Shown: positions 46,579-56,182, counted from the first letter of the stretch. The stretch: 64,000 nt of DNA from Caenispirillum salinarum_A (GCF_044803115.1 NZ_CP085224.1:2046001-2110000), one strand, 5' to 3'. Notes: generated by a model not told the origin, from the sequence alone. A program made the numbers and translations.

Positions 46579-47082
46579 ATGAACAGCATTTTCGGCGCCA
46601 CCCGCATCGGGCAGGCCCTGCACACCGAGCACATGCGCACCATGGAGCAACTGGACGCGCTGGAGTCCCTGATCGCCAGCCGCCGTCCGCCCGCGCCCGA
46701 GGCCGCCACCGCGACGTTGGAGGGCATTGCCCGCGCGCTGGACGAGGACGTCACCCGTCATTTCGCCTTCGAAGAGGAGCACCTGTTTCCCCGCCTGCAC
46801 GATGCCGGGGCGGGGTTCATGGTCGACATGCTGACCGGCGAACACGCGGAGATCCGCCCCCTGGCCGAGAGCCTGCGGGATGCCTGCCGCGCCCTCGCGG
46901 CCGGCGGCTTCGACGCGAACCTGTGGGAGTCCTTCCGCGCCGATGCCCGCGACCTGATCGACCGCGAAACCTTCCACATCCAGAAGGAGGAAATGGGGCT
47001 TCTCGCCGCCCTCTCCCAGGTTCTCGACGCGGCGGAGGACGGCGACCTGGCGGACCGGCACGCGGCCCTCACCGCCGGCTGA
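46579..47082 (+). CDS. hemerythrin (HHE) domain protein
   Basis: The 167-residue four-helix protein has the diiron ligand pattern: His18, His61-x3-Glu65, His89 and His133-x3-Glu137. Such proteins bind O2 or NO or repair Fe-S clusters (YtfE/DnrN-like). No signal peptide is seen. It lies 21 bases after the NnrS-like gene and ends the NO-stress group. The cysteine pattern of YtfE is not evident, so simple O2/NO binding is also possible. Confidence 0.85.
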   Translation: MNSIFGATRIGQALHTEHMRTMEQLDALESLIASRRPPAPEAATATLEGIARALDEDVTRHFAFEEEHLFPRLHDAGAGFMVDMLTGEHAEIRPLAESLRDACRALAAGGFDANLWESFRADARDLIDRETFHIQKEEMGLLAALSQVLDAAEDGDLADRHAALTAG

Positions 47083-47154
47083 TCTGCACAATATTGCGGC
47101 ATCGTTAAGGGTTGCCTGTTAGAGTGGCGGCGCCACAACAGGGAGCCCTGCCGC

Positions 47155-48501
47155 ATGACCGGGGAGCCGCACGCCCGCAAGGTCCTGGCGCCGCGCCACC
47201 GCTACTATGTGGGCGCGGTGCTGGCGGCGTTGGTGGGCATCGTCGTCGCCCTGACCCTGCCCGCGGTTCTGGGGCTGGAGGGCCTGCGCGCCAAGACGCC
47301 CATCCGCGTCGGCGTGCTGCATTCCCTGTCGGGCACCATGGCGGTCAGCGAGCGTCCGGTGGCCGAGGCGACGCTCTTTGCCATTTCCGAGATCAACAAA
47401 GCCGGCGGCGTGCTCGGCCGGCCCATCGAGCCCATCCTGGTGGACGGCGCCAGCGACTGGGAGGCCTTCGCGCGCGAGGCGGATCGGCTGATCGCCCGCA
47501 AGAAGGTTTCGGCGGTCTTCGGCTGCTGGACCTCGGCCTGCCGCAAGACGGTCAAGCCGGTGTTCGAGCGCCTGGACCACGTGCTGTTCTATCCCGTCCA
47601 GTACGAGGGGCTGGAGCAGTCCCCCAACATCGTCTACACGGGCGCCGCGCCCAACCAGCAGATCATTCCCGCCACCAAGTGGGCGCTGGACAACCTGGGC
47701 CGGCGCATCTTCCTGGTGGGGTCGGACTACGTGTTTCCGCGCACCGCCCACGCCATCATCCGCGCCCAGGTCGGGGCGCTGAACGGCGACATCGTCGGCG
47801 AGGCCTATCGGCCGCTGGGGGCGACGGACTTCGGCCCGGTGATCGAGGCCATCAAGGCCGCGCGGCCGGACGTCATCTTCAACACCATCAACGGCGACAG
47901 CAACCTGGCCTTCTACAAGGCCCTGCGCGCGGCCGGCGTGACTCCCGAGGCCGTTCCGGTCATGTCCTTCAGCCTGGCGGAAACCGAGGTTCGCGCCATC
48001 GGCCCGGCGCTGGTGGAAGGCGACTACGCCGCGCGCAACTACTTCCGCACCGTCGACACGCCCGAGAACGCCGCCTTCAGGGCGGGCTTCCGCGCCCGCT
48101 ACGGCGCGGCGCAGGCCACCACCGCGCCCATGGAGGCGGCGTACTTCGGCGTTCATCTCTGGGCGCAGGCGGTGACGGAGGCGCGGTCGGAAGCTTGGCA
48201 CGACTACCGCGCGCGTCTGCTGGGGCAGTCCCTGAAGGCGCCCAGCGGCATCATCTACCTGGACCCCATCACGCGCCACACCTGGCGGCCGGTGCTGATC
48301 GGCAGGGCGCGGGCGGACGGGGACTTCGACATCGTGTGGTCGAGTGGCCGGCCGGTGCGCCCCATCCCCTTCCCCGGCCTGCGCTCGCGCCCGGAATGGA
48401 TGGCGTTCCTCGAAAGCCTGCGGGAGCGCTGGGGCGGGCGCTGGGCCGCGCCGGGGCCAGACGTTGCGGCGCTGCGTGACGGCGCGGAGTCCCGGCCGTG
48501 A
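47155..48501 (+). CDS. membrane-anchored UrtA/FmdD-like periplasmic binding protein
   Basis: This 448-residue protein has an uncleaved-looking N-terminal helix (about 19-41) and a type I periplasmic binding fold of the urea/amide class (IRVGVLHSLSGTMAVSE; FGCWTSACRK; FYPVQYEGLEQSPNI). No permease or ATPase genes accompany it. Instead it overlaps a hybrid histidine kinase gene by four bases, so it is probably the ligand-sensing partner of the kinase, as TorT is for TorS. The ligand could be urea, a short amide or a nitrogen compound. Confidence 0.82.
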   Translation: MTGEPHARKVLAPRHRYYVGAVLAALVGIVVALTLPAVLGLEGLRAKTPIRVGVLHSLSGTMAVSERPVAEATLFAISEINKAGGVLGRPIEPILVDGASDWEAFAREADRLIARKKVSAVFGCWTSACRKTVKPVFERLDHVLFYPVQYEGLEQSPNIVYTGAAPNQQIIPATKWALDNLGRRIFLVGSDYVFPRTAHAIIRAQVGALNGDIVGEAYRPLGATDFGPVIEAIKAARPDVIFNTINGDSNLAFYKALRAAGVTPEAVPVMSFSLAETEVRAIGPALVEGDYAARNYFRTVDTPENAAFRAGFRARYGAAQATTAPMEAAYFGVHLWAQAVTEARSEAWHDYRARLLGQSLKAPSGIIYLDPITRHTWRPVLIGRARADGDFDIVWSSGRPVRPIPFPGLRSRPEWMAFLESLRERWGGRWAAPGPDVAALRDGAESRP

Positions 48502-51263
48502 GCCTGCTGTCGCGCGGCCGCTGGCGCTTCTCCCTCGCCGCCGAGATCGGCGTCATGTTCGTGCTGCTGGGCCTGCTGCCGCTGATCCTGATCGGCTGGA
48601 GCTACTTCATGTCCGCCGAGCGGCAACTGCGGGCGGAGATCAGCCAGTCGCTGTCGGCCGTCGCCGACGGCAAGGTGGGGCGGCTGGAAGCCTATGCCAA
48701 CGATCGCATGCGCGAAGCCGTGGCGCTTGCCAGCATGCCCGCCATCGCCGACGCCATGACCGCCTTCGCGCAGGGCTTCCGCGCCGGCGGCCTTTCCGGC
48801 GAGGGCTGGCGGGCGGCGGCGGCGGGTTACGAGCCCATGCTCCGCCACCTGCGCGAGTCCCTGCGGGCCTACGACCTGTTCCTCATCACCGGTGACGGCG
48901 ACGTGGTGTTCACGGCGATCAGGGAGGCCGATCTGGGCACCAACCTGGTCACCGGCGACTACCGCGACACGACGCTTGCCAACGTCTTCGACCTGGCGCG
49001 GACGCTCTTGGAGCCGCATGTGTCGGACTTCACATGGTATCCGCCGTCCAGCGACATCGCCAGCTTCACCGCCGCCCCGGTCCTCCGCGACGGGCGGGTG
49101 ATCGGCGTGGTGGCGTTGCAGATCGACACCGCCGACGTCTTCCGCATCGTCGCCGACTATTCCGCGCTGGGTGCGACCGGCGAAACGCTGGTCGCCGCGC
49201 CCGCGCCCGCGCCGGCGGGGGTGGGCATCGACCTCTACGGCCCCGTCCGCTTCCCCGACGCCCTGGGCGAATCGCGCCGGCTGAACCCGGATGACCCCGC
49301 CGGCGAGCCCTTCCGCCGCGCCCTTTCCGGCAATCGCGGCGTGGGGGCGGCTGTGGATTACAGGGGGGAAACCGTGCTGGCCGCCTGGCGCTATGCGCCG
49401 TCCTTCCGCTGGGGACTGGTGGTCAAGGCGGACATCGCGGAGCGCATGGCCCCCATCGACCGCCTGCGCCTCACCGGACTGACGGTGGTGGGCGTGGTGC
49501 TGGTGCTGATCGGCACGGTCTCCGTCCTCATGGCCCGCGCCATCACCGCGCCCGTCCGCGAACTGGAGACGGCGACGCGGCGGCTGTCCCAGGGCGTGGT
49601 GGAGGAAGTGGAGCCCCACACCGGCGCCTGGGAGTTGACCTCGCTGTCGCACGCCTTCAACGACATGGCGCGGCGCATCCACGTCTACCAGACCGGGCTG
49701 CGGCGGCTGGTGGACGAGCGCACGGCGGAACTGACCCGCGCGAAGGACGAGGCCGAAAGCGCCACCCGCGCCAAGACCGAGTTCCTGGCCATGATGAGCC
49801 ACGAACTGCGCACGCCCTTGAACGGCATGATGGGCATGGCGGAGTTGCTGCGCCCGCGCGTGGAAGGCGACGCAGAGGCCCTGCCCTGCGTCGACACCAT
49901 CCAGTCCAGCGGCGCGGCGCTGACGGAACTGGTCAACGACGTGCTCGACATCACGCGCGTGGAGGCCGGCAAGCTGCCCTTCACCGACGAGCCCTTCGGC
50001 GTCCGCGCCCTGGTGGACGGGCTGGAGGGCCTGCTGCGCCCCTCGGCCGAGGCCAAGGGGGTGGAGCTTTCGGTCGACGTTGGGGAAGGGGTGCCGGCGG
50101 CTGTGGCCGGGGATCCGCAGCGGTTGCGGCAGGTGCTGCTGAACCTTCTGGGCAATGCGGTGAAGTTCACAGCCGAGGGATCGGTGCGGCTGGAGGTGGC
50201 GGCACCGGAGGCGGGGCGGCTGCGGTTCGCGGTCCGCGACACCGGGCCGGGCATCCCCGAAGAGGGCCGCGCGCGCCTGTTCCAGCCCTTCAGCCAGTTG
50301 CACGGCGGCGGCAAGGGCGGCGCGGGCCTGGGGCTCGCCATCTCGCAACGGCTGGTGGAGGGCATGCGCGGCTCCATCGGCGTCGACAGCGCCGACGGGC
50401 AGGGGGCGTGCTTCACCGTCGACCTTCCCGCCCGGCCCGTGGAGGCGCCCACCCGCCCGGTGGTGGAGGTGGAGGCCCCGCCGGTCGCGCCGCTTTCCGT
50501 GCTGGTGGTGGAGGACGAGGCCGTCAACCGCCGCGTCCTGCGCGGCCTGCTGGAGCGCGACGGCCATCGCGTGGCCGAGGCTGCCACGGGTGGCACGGCG
50601 CTGGCGATGCTGTCGGCGGCGGGGGCGGGGGCCTTCGACGTGGTGCTGTGCGACCTGCGCCTGCCCGACATGCCGGGGACGGAGGTCGCCCGCCGCATCC
50701 GCGCTGTGGCGGACGTTCCCGTGGTGGCGGCGACGGCCAACCTCATGCCCGAGGACCGCGCCGCCTGCGCCGATGCGGGCATGTCCGGCATGGTGCCCAA
50801 GCCCATCCGTCTACCCGAGTTGCGGGCGGCCCTGGCGGCGCTCGACGGTGCCACGCCGGCCGAGGTGATGCCGGAGCCGATCCCGGAGGCAGAGGCGGCA
50901 CCGGCCATGCTCGACCCGGAATACCTGCGCGAACTGGCCGCCGCTCTTGCTCCGGCCGAGGTGGCGCGGCTGGTCGCCATGGCGGACGAAAGCCTGCGCG
51001 GCAATACCGCCCGGCTTCTGGAAGCACGGGCGGATGCCGATAGCGTGGCGGCCGGCGCGGCGGCGCACCGGCTGGCGGGGGTGGCGGGCAGTTACGGCCT
51101 TCCCGCCCTGCGCACGGTGGCGAAGGCGCTTGAGGACGCGGCCCGGAGCGACGACCTCCGCCGCCTCGACGCCCTGCTGGTGGGCCTGGAGGCCCTGACG
51201 GAAGACAGCATCCAGGCGTTGGACGCCTGGACCGCCGGCGCGGTGGAGGAGGGGGCGGTTTAG
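48498..51263 (+). CDS. TorS-like hybrid histidine kinase (HK-REC-Hpt)
   Basis: The 921-residue inner-membrane kinase has a helix at about 17-38, a large periplasmic Cache-like domain, a helix at about 326-347, HAMP, coiled coil and HisKA with His435 in MSHELRTP. The ATPase domain follows (NLLGNAVKF, DTGPGIP, GAGLGLAIS), then a receiver with Asp719 and Lys768 and a C-terminal Hpt with His857 in HRLAG. All phosphorelay residues are intact. No cognate response regulator is encoded nearby. The overlap with the binding-protein gene supports a joint sensor complex. Confidence 0.9.
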   Translation: MSLLSRGRWRFSLAAEIGVMFVLLGLLPLILIGWSYFMSAERQLRAEISQSLSAVADGKVGRLEAYANDRMREAVALASMPAIADAMTAFAQGFRAGGLSGEGWRAAAAGYEPMLRHLRESLRAYDLFLITGDGDVVFTAIREADLGTNLVTGDYRDTTLANVFDLARTLLEPHVSDFTWYPPSSDIASFTAAPVLRDGRVIGVVALQIDTADVFRIVADYSALGATGETLVAAPAPAPAGVGIDLYGPVRFPDALGESRRLNPDDPAGEPFRRALSGNRGVGAAVDYRGETVLAAWRYAPSFRWGLVVKADIAERMAPIDRLRLTGLTVVGVVLVLIGTVSVLMARAITAPVRELETATRRLSQGVVEEVEPHTGAWELTSLSHAFNDMARRIHVYQTGLRRLVDERTAELTRAKDEAESATRAKTEFLAMMSHELRTPLNGMMGMAELLRPRVEGDAEALPCVDTIQSSGAALTELVNDVLDITRVEAGKLPFTDEPFGVRALVDGLEGLLRPSAEAKGVELSVDVGEGVPAAVAGDPQRLRQVLLNLLGNAVKFTAEGSVRLEVAAPEAGRLRFAVRDTGPGIPEEGRARLFQPFSQLHGGGKGGAGLGLAISQRLVEGMRGSIGVDSADGQGACFTVDLPARPVEAPTRPVVEVEAPPVAPLSVLVVEDEAVNRRVLRGLLERDGHRVAEAATGGTALAMLSAAGAGAFDVVLCDLRLPDMPGTEVARRIRAVADVPVVAATANLMPEDRAACADAGMSGMVPKPIRLPELRAALAALDGATPAEVMPEPIPEAEAAPAMLDPEYLRELAAALAPAEVARLVAMADESLRGNTARLLEARADADSVAAGAAAHRLAGVAGSYGLPALRTVAKALEDAARSDDLRRLDALLVGLEALTEDSIQALDAWTAGAVEEGAV

Positions 51264-51280
51264 GGCAGCCCCCCAACCCC

Positions 51281-51487
51281 TTACGAAAACGCCACGCCCG
51301 GCTTCACGCCCATCTTCTTCAGAATGATCGCCAGCGGACAGAAGCCCGTGAAGGCGGCCTGCAGCATGTTCAGGCCGACGAAGCCCGTGATCCACAGCGC
51401 CCACTGCACGCCCGCGAACAGGGCGGCGGCGACGGTGATCAGGATGACGGTGCCCGCGAAGGCCATGACGACGCGATCGATGCTCAT
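51281..51487 (-). CDS. DUF2892 small membrane protein
   Basis: This 68-residue protein has two hydrophobic helices and the DUF2892 features MSIDRVVMAFAGTVILI and FVGLNMLQAAFTGFCPLAIILKKMG, the same unit that forms the tail of YgaP-like rhodaneses. Such proteins are common in sulfide/persulfide operons. ATG at 51487 has GGGAG upstream. It lies 17 bases after the ArsR-type gene, so the two are probably co-transcribed. Confidence 0.82.
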   Translation of the reverse strand: MSIDRVVMAFAGTVILITVAAALFAGVQWALWITGFVGLNMLQAAFTGFCPLAIILKKMGVKPGVAFS

Positions 51488-51504
51488 GGTGGAATACTCC
51501 CTGT

Positions 51505-51864
51505 TCAACTGTTGGAAACGGTTCCGTTCAGCGGAATGACCTCGCCTTCCTGCGCCCCCTGCCGGTCGGGCAGGGGGCAGTAGAGGCCGGCCAGCGTCTC
51601 GATGACCTGCAGCGCTTCCGGGCTGACCAGGCGATAGTAGATGTGCTGCCCGTCGCGGCGTGTGCCGACCAGCCCCTCGCGTCGCAGCTTCGCCAGATGC
51701 TGCGACAGCGCCGACTGGCGCAGGCCCACAAGGGGCTCCAGCGTGCCCACCGTCTTCTCGCCGGTGGACAGCTGGCAGAGGATCATCAGCCGCCGGTCGT
51801 TGCTCAAGGCCCGAAGCAGGGCCGCAGCCGCCTTGGCGCTGGAGGCGAAGTCATCGATATTCAT
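51505..51864 (-). CDS. ArsR-family repressor, BigR/SqrR-like (persulfide-sensing type)
   Basis: The 119-residue winged-helix repressor has the recognition region LRQSALSQHLAKLRREGLV. Two cysteines, Cys30 (LMILCQL) and Cys96 (AGLYCPL), are 66 residues apart, the same spacing as the two redox cysteines of SqrR/BigR that form a sulfur bridge with reactive sulfur species. No metal-site ELCVCDL motif is present. The gene is divergent from an RND efflux pair with a palindrome in between, suggesting derepression of both sides. Confidence 0.82.
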   Translation of the reverse strand: MNIDDFASSAKAAAALLRALSNDRRLMILCQLSTGEKTVGTLEPLVGLRQSALSQHLAKLRREGLVGTRRDGQHIYYRLVSPEALQVIETLAGLYCPLPDRQGAQEGEVIPLNGTVSNS

Positions 51865-51868
51865 GGTT

Positions 51869-51879
51869 GCTAAATTAGC
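51869..51879. promoter_or_regulatory. palindromic operator candidate for the BigR/SqrR-like repressor
   Basis: GCTAAATTAGC is a perfect 11-bp palindrome five bases upstream of the repressor ATG, followed by the partly symmetric TTAGCGAATGCTTA. It is a rare AT-rich island between the divergent genes. Binding by the repressor is inference. Confidence 0.5.
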
Positions 51880-51974
51880 GAATGCTTATATCATGGTCAA
51901 CAGGAATTGCGGCCGTCGCGACCGGAGAAGGAACCGGGCGCGTCGGCCCTCACGACATGACGAGGCACTTTGTG

Positions 51975-52961
51975 ATGAAAGCAACATCCGCCCTGGCCGC
52001 GCTGGTGGTCCTGGCAGGTCTGGCGGTGCCTACGCCGGCCTCCGCCGCCGAGGCGCTGGTGGTCGAGCCGGTCACCATCCAGGACCGCAAGGCCGTCTTC
52101 GCCCAGGTCGAAAGCGTCGACGAACTGGCCGCCCGCGCCCGCATCGGCGGCACCGTCGCCGACCTGTCGGTGGACGAGGGCGACACGGTGGAAACCGGCG
52201 AGAAGCTGGCCGTGGTCACCGACGAGAAGCTGGCGCTGCAGATGCAGGCGCTCGATGCCCGCATCCGCAGCCTGGAGGCCGAACTGGCGCAAGGTCGCAC
52301 CGACCTCGACCGCGCCGAGCAACTGCGCCGCCAGGGCGTCATTCCCCAGGCGCGGCTGGACGAGGCCCGTACGCGCGTCCAGGTGCTCAGCCGCAACGTT
52401 GAATCGGTGAAGGCCGAGCGCTCGGTGATCGAGGAACAGGCGACCCAGGGTGCCGTGCTCGCTCCCGCCGGCGGCCGCGTGCTGACCGTGCCGGTGCAGA
52501 GCGGCAGCGTGGTGATGCCCGGCGAGACCATCGCCACCATCGCCGCCGACCGTTACATCCTGCGCATGGAACTGCCCGAGCGCCACGCCCGGTTCCTCAA
52601 TGAAGGGGACACCGTGCTGGTCGGCCCGCGCGGCCTTGAGGAAAACCCCGCCGCGGCCGAGCTGCGCCAGGGCACCGTCACCCAGGTCTACCCGCGCCTG
52701 ACGCAGGGCCGCGTCGTCGCCGACGTGCAGGTGGACGGCCTGGGCGACTTCTTCGTCGGAGAGCGCGTGCTGGCCTACGTGCCGACCGGCGAGCGCCAGA
52801 CCTTCGTGCTTCCGGCCGGGTACCTGACCACCCGCTGGGGCCTGACCTTCGCGACGCTGTCCGACGGAACGCGGATCGTGGTCCAGCCCGGCCGCGACGT
52901 GGACGGCGGCGTGGAAATCCTGTCCGGCCTGAAGCCGGGGGATGAGGTGATCGCGCCATGA
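51975..52961 (+). CDS. RND efflux periplasmic adaptor (HlyD/MFP family)
   Basis: This 328-residue adaptor has a signal peptide (MKATSALAALVVLAGL...ASAAE), split lipoyl halves (ARIGGTVADLSVDEGDTVETGEKLAVV and GAVLAPAGGRVLTVPVQSGSVV) and a coiled-coil hairpin between them, followed by a beta-barrel domain. ATG at 51975 follows GAGG at nine bases; an ATG at 51957 would lack a site and precede the signal peptide. It overlaps the pump gene by four bases. No outer-membrane channel gene is adjacent. Confidence 0.87.
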   Translation: MKATSALAALVVLAGLAVPTPASAAEALVVEPVTIQDRKAVFAQVESVDELAARARIGGTVADLSVDEGDTVETGEKLAVVTDEKLALQMQALDARIRSLEAELAQGRTDLDRAEQLRRQGVIPQARLDEARTRVQVLSRNVESVKAERSVIEEQATQGAVLAPAGGRVLTVPVQSGSVVMPGETIATIAADRYILRMELPERHARFLNEGDTVLVGPRGLEENPAAAELRQGTVTQVYPRLTQGRVVADVQVDGLGDFFVGERVLAYVPTGERQTFVLPAGYLTTRWGLTFATLSDGTRIVVQPGRDVDGGVEILSGLKPGDEVIAP

Positions 52962-55900
52962 AACTGGGCATCTCGGGAACCATCACGAAGGGCTTCATCC
53001 AGTCACCGCTGACGCCGCTTCTGCTGCTGGCGGCGCTGGTGGTGGGCATCATCGCGCTCATGGTCCTGCCGCGCGAGGAGGAGCCGCAGATCAGCGTGCC
53101 CATGGTCGACATCATGGTGCCGGCCAACGGCCTGAAGGCAGTGGACGCCGCCGAACTGGTCACCAAGCCGCTGGAGGACATCGTCAAGGGGATCGACGAC
53201 GTCAAGCACGTCTATTCCCAGACGGTGGACGACTTCGTCACCGTCACCGCCCGCTTCGAGGTGGGCACCGACGAGGACCTGGCGATCCTGCGCGTGCACG
53301 AAACCATCCGCGCAAACTACAGTGACATCCCCATCGGCATTCCCGATCCGCTGATCGTCGGCCGGGGCATCAACGACGTGCCCATCGTGGTGCTGACGCT
53401 GTATGCCGAGGACGGGCAGCCCATGGAACGCTGGGACGACAACGCGCTATACAATGTCGCGGACTCTCTGCTGCCCGAGTTGATGAAGGTGGAGAACGTG
53501 GGCCTCACTTTCATCGCCGGCGGCCGGCCCGACCAGATCCGCGTCGAGCCGGACCCGGAGAAGCTGGCGCTCTACGGCGTCACGCTGAAGGACCTGATGG
53601 ACAAGGTGGAGAACGCCAACCGGTCCTTCATGGTCGGCCGCGTGCGCGAGGCCGGCGCCAGCCTGCCGGTGGTGGCGGGGCAGACGCTCCAGGGCGTGCC
53701 CGACGTGGGCCAGCTTCTGGTCACCACCATGGACGGGCGGCCGGTCTACCTGAAGGACGTGGCCGACGTGGTGGTGGGATCGAAGCCCACCGACGCCCGC
53801 GTCTGGCAGATGATGAAGGCGGATGACGCGGACGGCCTTTCCGCCCGCCCGGCGGTCTCCATCGCGCTCGCCAAGCGCCAGGGCGCCAACGCGGTGGTGG
53901 TGGCGGATTCCATCCTGGAGCAGCTGGAGACCCTGGAAGGCGACCTCATCCCCGACGGCGTGCGGGTGGAGGTCACGCGGAACTACGGCGAGACGGCGCT
54001 GGAAAAGGCCGACGAGCTGCTGTTCCACCTGGGCCTCGCGACGGTCTCCATCGTGGTGCTCATCACCATGACCATCGGCTGGCGCGAGGGCGTGGTGGTG
54101 GCCGTCGTCATCCCGACGACCATTCTGCTGACGCTGTTTGCAAGCTGGCTGATGGGCTACACCATCAACCGCGTCAGCCTGTTCGCGCTGATCTTTTCCA
54201 TCGGCATTCTGGTGGACGACGCCATCGTGGTGGTGGAGAACATCGTCCGCCACTGGCAGATGCGCGACGACCGATCGATCCTGCGCAAGTCCATCGAGGG
54301 CGTGGCGGAGGTCGGCAATCCGACCATCATCGCGACGCTCACCATCGTGGCCGCCCTGCTGCCCATGATGTTCGTCTCCGGCCTCATGGGGCCGTACATG
54401 AGCCCCATCCCCGCCAACGCCAGCGCGGCGATGATCTTCAGCTTCTTCGTCGCGGTGACCATCACGCCGTGGCTTCTGCTGAAGCTGGCCGGCGGCCGGG
54501 CGCAGCAGATCGCCGACAGCCACGGCCACGAGGGATCGGACAGCGGCATGGGCCGGTTCTACCGCAAGCTGGCGGCCCCGTTGCTGAAGGGGCGCAAGCG
54601 GTCGTGGGTGTTCCTGATCGTTGTCGGTGTCGCGACGGCGGGCGTGTGCGTCCTGTTCTACACCAAGGACGTGACCGTCAAGCTGCTGCCGTTCGACAAC
54701 AAGTCCGAGCTTCAGGTGGTGGTCGACCTGCCCGAGGGGGCCTCGGTGGAGGATACCGAGCGGGTGCTGATGGCTGCCGCGCAACGGCTGGCGGACATTC
54801 CCGAACTCAAGGACATCCAGGCCTACGCCGGTACGGCCTCTCCGTTCAACTTCAACGGCCTCGTGCGCCATTACTACCTGCGCGAAAGCCCGGAACTGGG
54901 CGACCTTCAGGTAAACCTGGCCGCCAAGGCGGAGCGCGAGCGTGAAAGCCACGCGGTTGCGCTGGAGGTCCGCGAGACGCTGGCCGACCTGCCGGTGCCC
55001 GAGGGCACGGTGGTGAAGGTGGTGGAGGTTCCGCCCGGCCCGCCGGTGCTGTCGACCCTGCTGGCGGAAATCTATGGCCCGGACGCGGAGACGCGGCGCG
55101 CGGCGGCGGACAAGGTGAAGGAGATCTTCCGCGACGTGCCCTTCATCGTGGACGTGGACGACAGCGCCGGGGCCGTCACCGACCGCCTGCGCATCGCCAT
55201 CAACCAGGAGGCGCTGGAGTACCACGGCGTCGAGGAAGAAGCGGTCTACGACACCATCGGCGCGCTTCTGGGCGGGGTGAGTGTCGGCTACTCCCACCGG
55301 GGGCAGGGGCGCGACCCCATCGAAATCGCCCTGCGCCTGCCCAAGTCGGGCCTGACGCCCGACGAGCGGTTGCTCACGACCCCAATCCCCGGCCGCGACG
55401 GCATCGTGGAACTGGGCGACGTGGTGACGCTGACGCGCGAGCCCTCCAGCCAGGTGCTCTTCCGCCGTGACGGGCACGATGTGGAGATGGTCATGGCCGA
55501 CCTGGCCGGCGAGTACGAGGCGCCCATCTACGGCATGTTCGCCGTGGAGGACCGCATCGCGGACGCCGACTGGAGCGCCGTCGGCGGTCCGCCCGAGATC
55601 GCCTACCACGGCCAGCCCATGGATCAGCGCCAGCTGACGCTGCTGTGGGATGGCGAGTGGGAAATCACCTACGTCACCTTCCGCGACATGGGGGCGGCCT
55701 TCGCGGTGGCGATCCTGGGCATCTACCTGCTGGTGGTGGGACAGTTCGGCAGCTTCAAGGTGCCGCTGGTGATCCTGGTGCCGGTGCCGCTGACGTTGAT
55801 CGGCATTGTGCTGGGGCACTGGATGTTCGGCGCGCCCTTCACGGCGACCAGCATGATCGGCTTCATCGCGCTGGCGGGCATCATCGTGCGCAACTCCATC

Positions 55901-56182
55901 CTGCTGGTGGACTTCATCCGCCACCTGCGGGAGCACGGGGAACTGACCCTGCGGGATGCGCTGCTGGAGGCCGGCGCGATCCGCTTCAAGCCGATCTTCC
56001 TGACGGCGGTGGCGGCGATGATCGGCGCGGCCTTCATCCTGGCCGACCCCATCTTCCAGGGCCTCGCCATCAGCCTGGTCTTCGGCCTGGCAAGCTCGAC
56101 GGCGCTGACCCTGCTGGTGATCCCGGCCATCTATGTGGTGCTGCGGGACGACGAGCAGGGCTTCGCGGCCACCGGCAAGTAG
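52958..56182 (+). CDS. RND-family efflux pump inner-membrane transporter
   Basis: The 1074-residue transporter has the duplicated twelve-helix RND layout with two large periplasmic loops. The TM4 proton-relay motif GILVDDAIVVVENI is present, as are FTATSMIGFIALAGIIVRNSILLVDFI and a C-terminal helix bundle. It resembles the hydrophobe/amphiphile and AcrB-like branch rather than the metal-specific CzcA branch. It would export a compound with the adjacent adaptor. The neighbouring BigR/SqrR-type repressor suggests a link to reactive sulfur or redox stress. Confidence 0.88.
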   Translation: MKLGISGTITKGFIQSPLTPLLLLAALVVGIIALMVLPREEEPQISVPMVDIMVPANGLKAVDAAELVTKPLEDIVKGIDDVKHVYSQTVDDFVTVTARFEVGTDEDLAILRVHETIRANYSDIPIGIPDPLIVGRGINDVPIVVLTLYAEDGQPMERWDDNALYNVADSLLPELMKVENVGLTFIAGGRPDQIRVEPDPEKLALYGVTLKDLMDKVENANRSFMVGRVREAGASLPVVAGQTLQGVPDVGQLLVTTMDGRPVYLKDVADVVVGSKPTDARVWQMMKADDADGLSARPAVSIALAKRQGANAVVVADSILEQLETLEGDLIPDGVRVEVTRNYGETALEKADELLFHLGLATVSIVVLITMTIGWREGVVVAVVIPTTILLTLFASWLMGYTINRVSLFALIFSIGILVDDAIVVVENIVRHWQMRDDRSILRKSIEGVAEVGNPTIIATLTIVAALLPMMFVSGLMGPYMSPIPANASAAMIFSFFVAVTITPWLLLKLAGGRAQQIADSHGHEGSDSGMGRFYRKLAAPLLKGRKRSWVFLIVVGVATAGVCVLFYTKDVTVKLLPFDNKSELQVVVDLPEGASVEDTERVLMAAAQRLADIPELKDIQAYAGTASPFNFNGLVRHYYLRESPELGDLQVNLAAKAERERESHAVALEVRETLADLPVPEGTVVKVVEVPPGPPVLSTLLAEIYGPDAETRRAAADKVKEIFRDVPFIVDVDDSAGAVTDRLRIAINQEALEYHGVEEEAVYDTIGALLGGVSVGYSHRGQGRDPIEIALRLPKSGLTPDERLLTTPIPGRDGIVELGDVVTLTREPSSQVLFRRDGHDVEMVMADLAGEYEAPIYGMFAVEDRIADADWSAVGGPPEIAYHGQPMDQRQLTLLWDGEWEITYVTFRDMGAAFAVAILGIYLLVVGQFGSFKVPLVILVPVPLTLIGIVLGHWMFGAPFTATSMIGFIALAGIIVRNSILLVDFIRHLREHGELTLRDALLEAGAIRFKPIFLTAVAAMIGAAFILADPIFQGLAISLVFGLASSTALTLLVIPAIYVVLRDDEQGFAATGK

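Noticed and set aside
53447..55936. Minus-strand ORF of 829 codons opposite the RND pump
   Set aside because: It is a histidine/glutamine-rich shadow frame and the sense strand encodes a full-length RND transporter.
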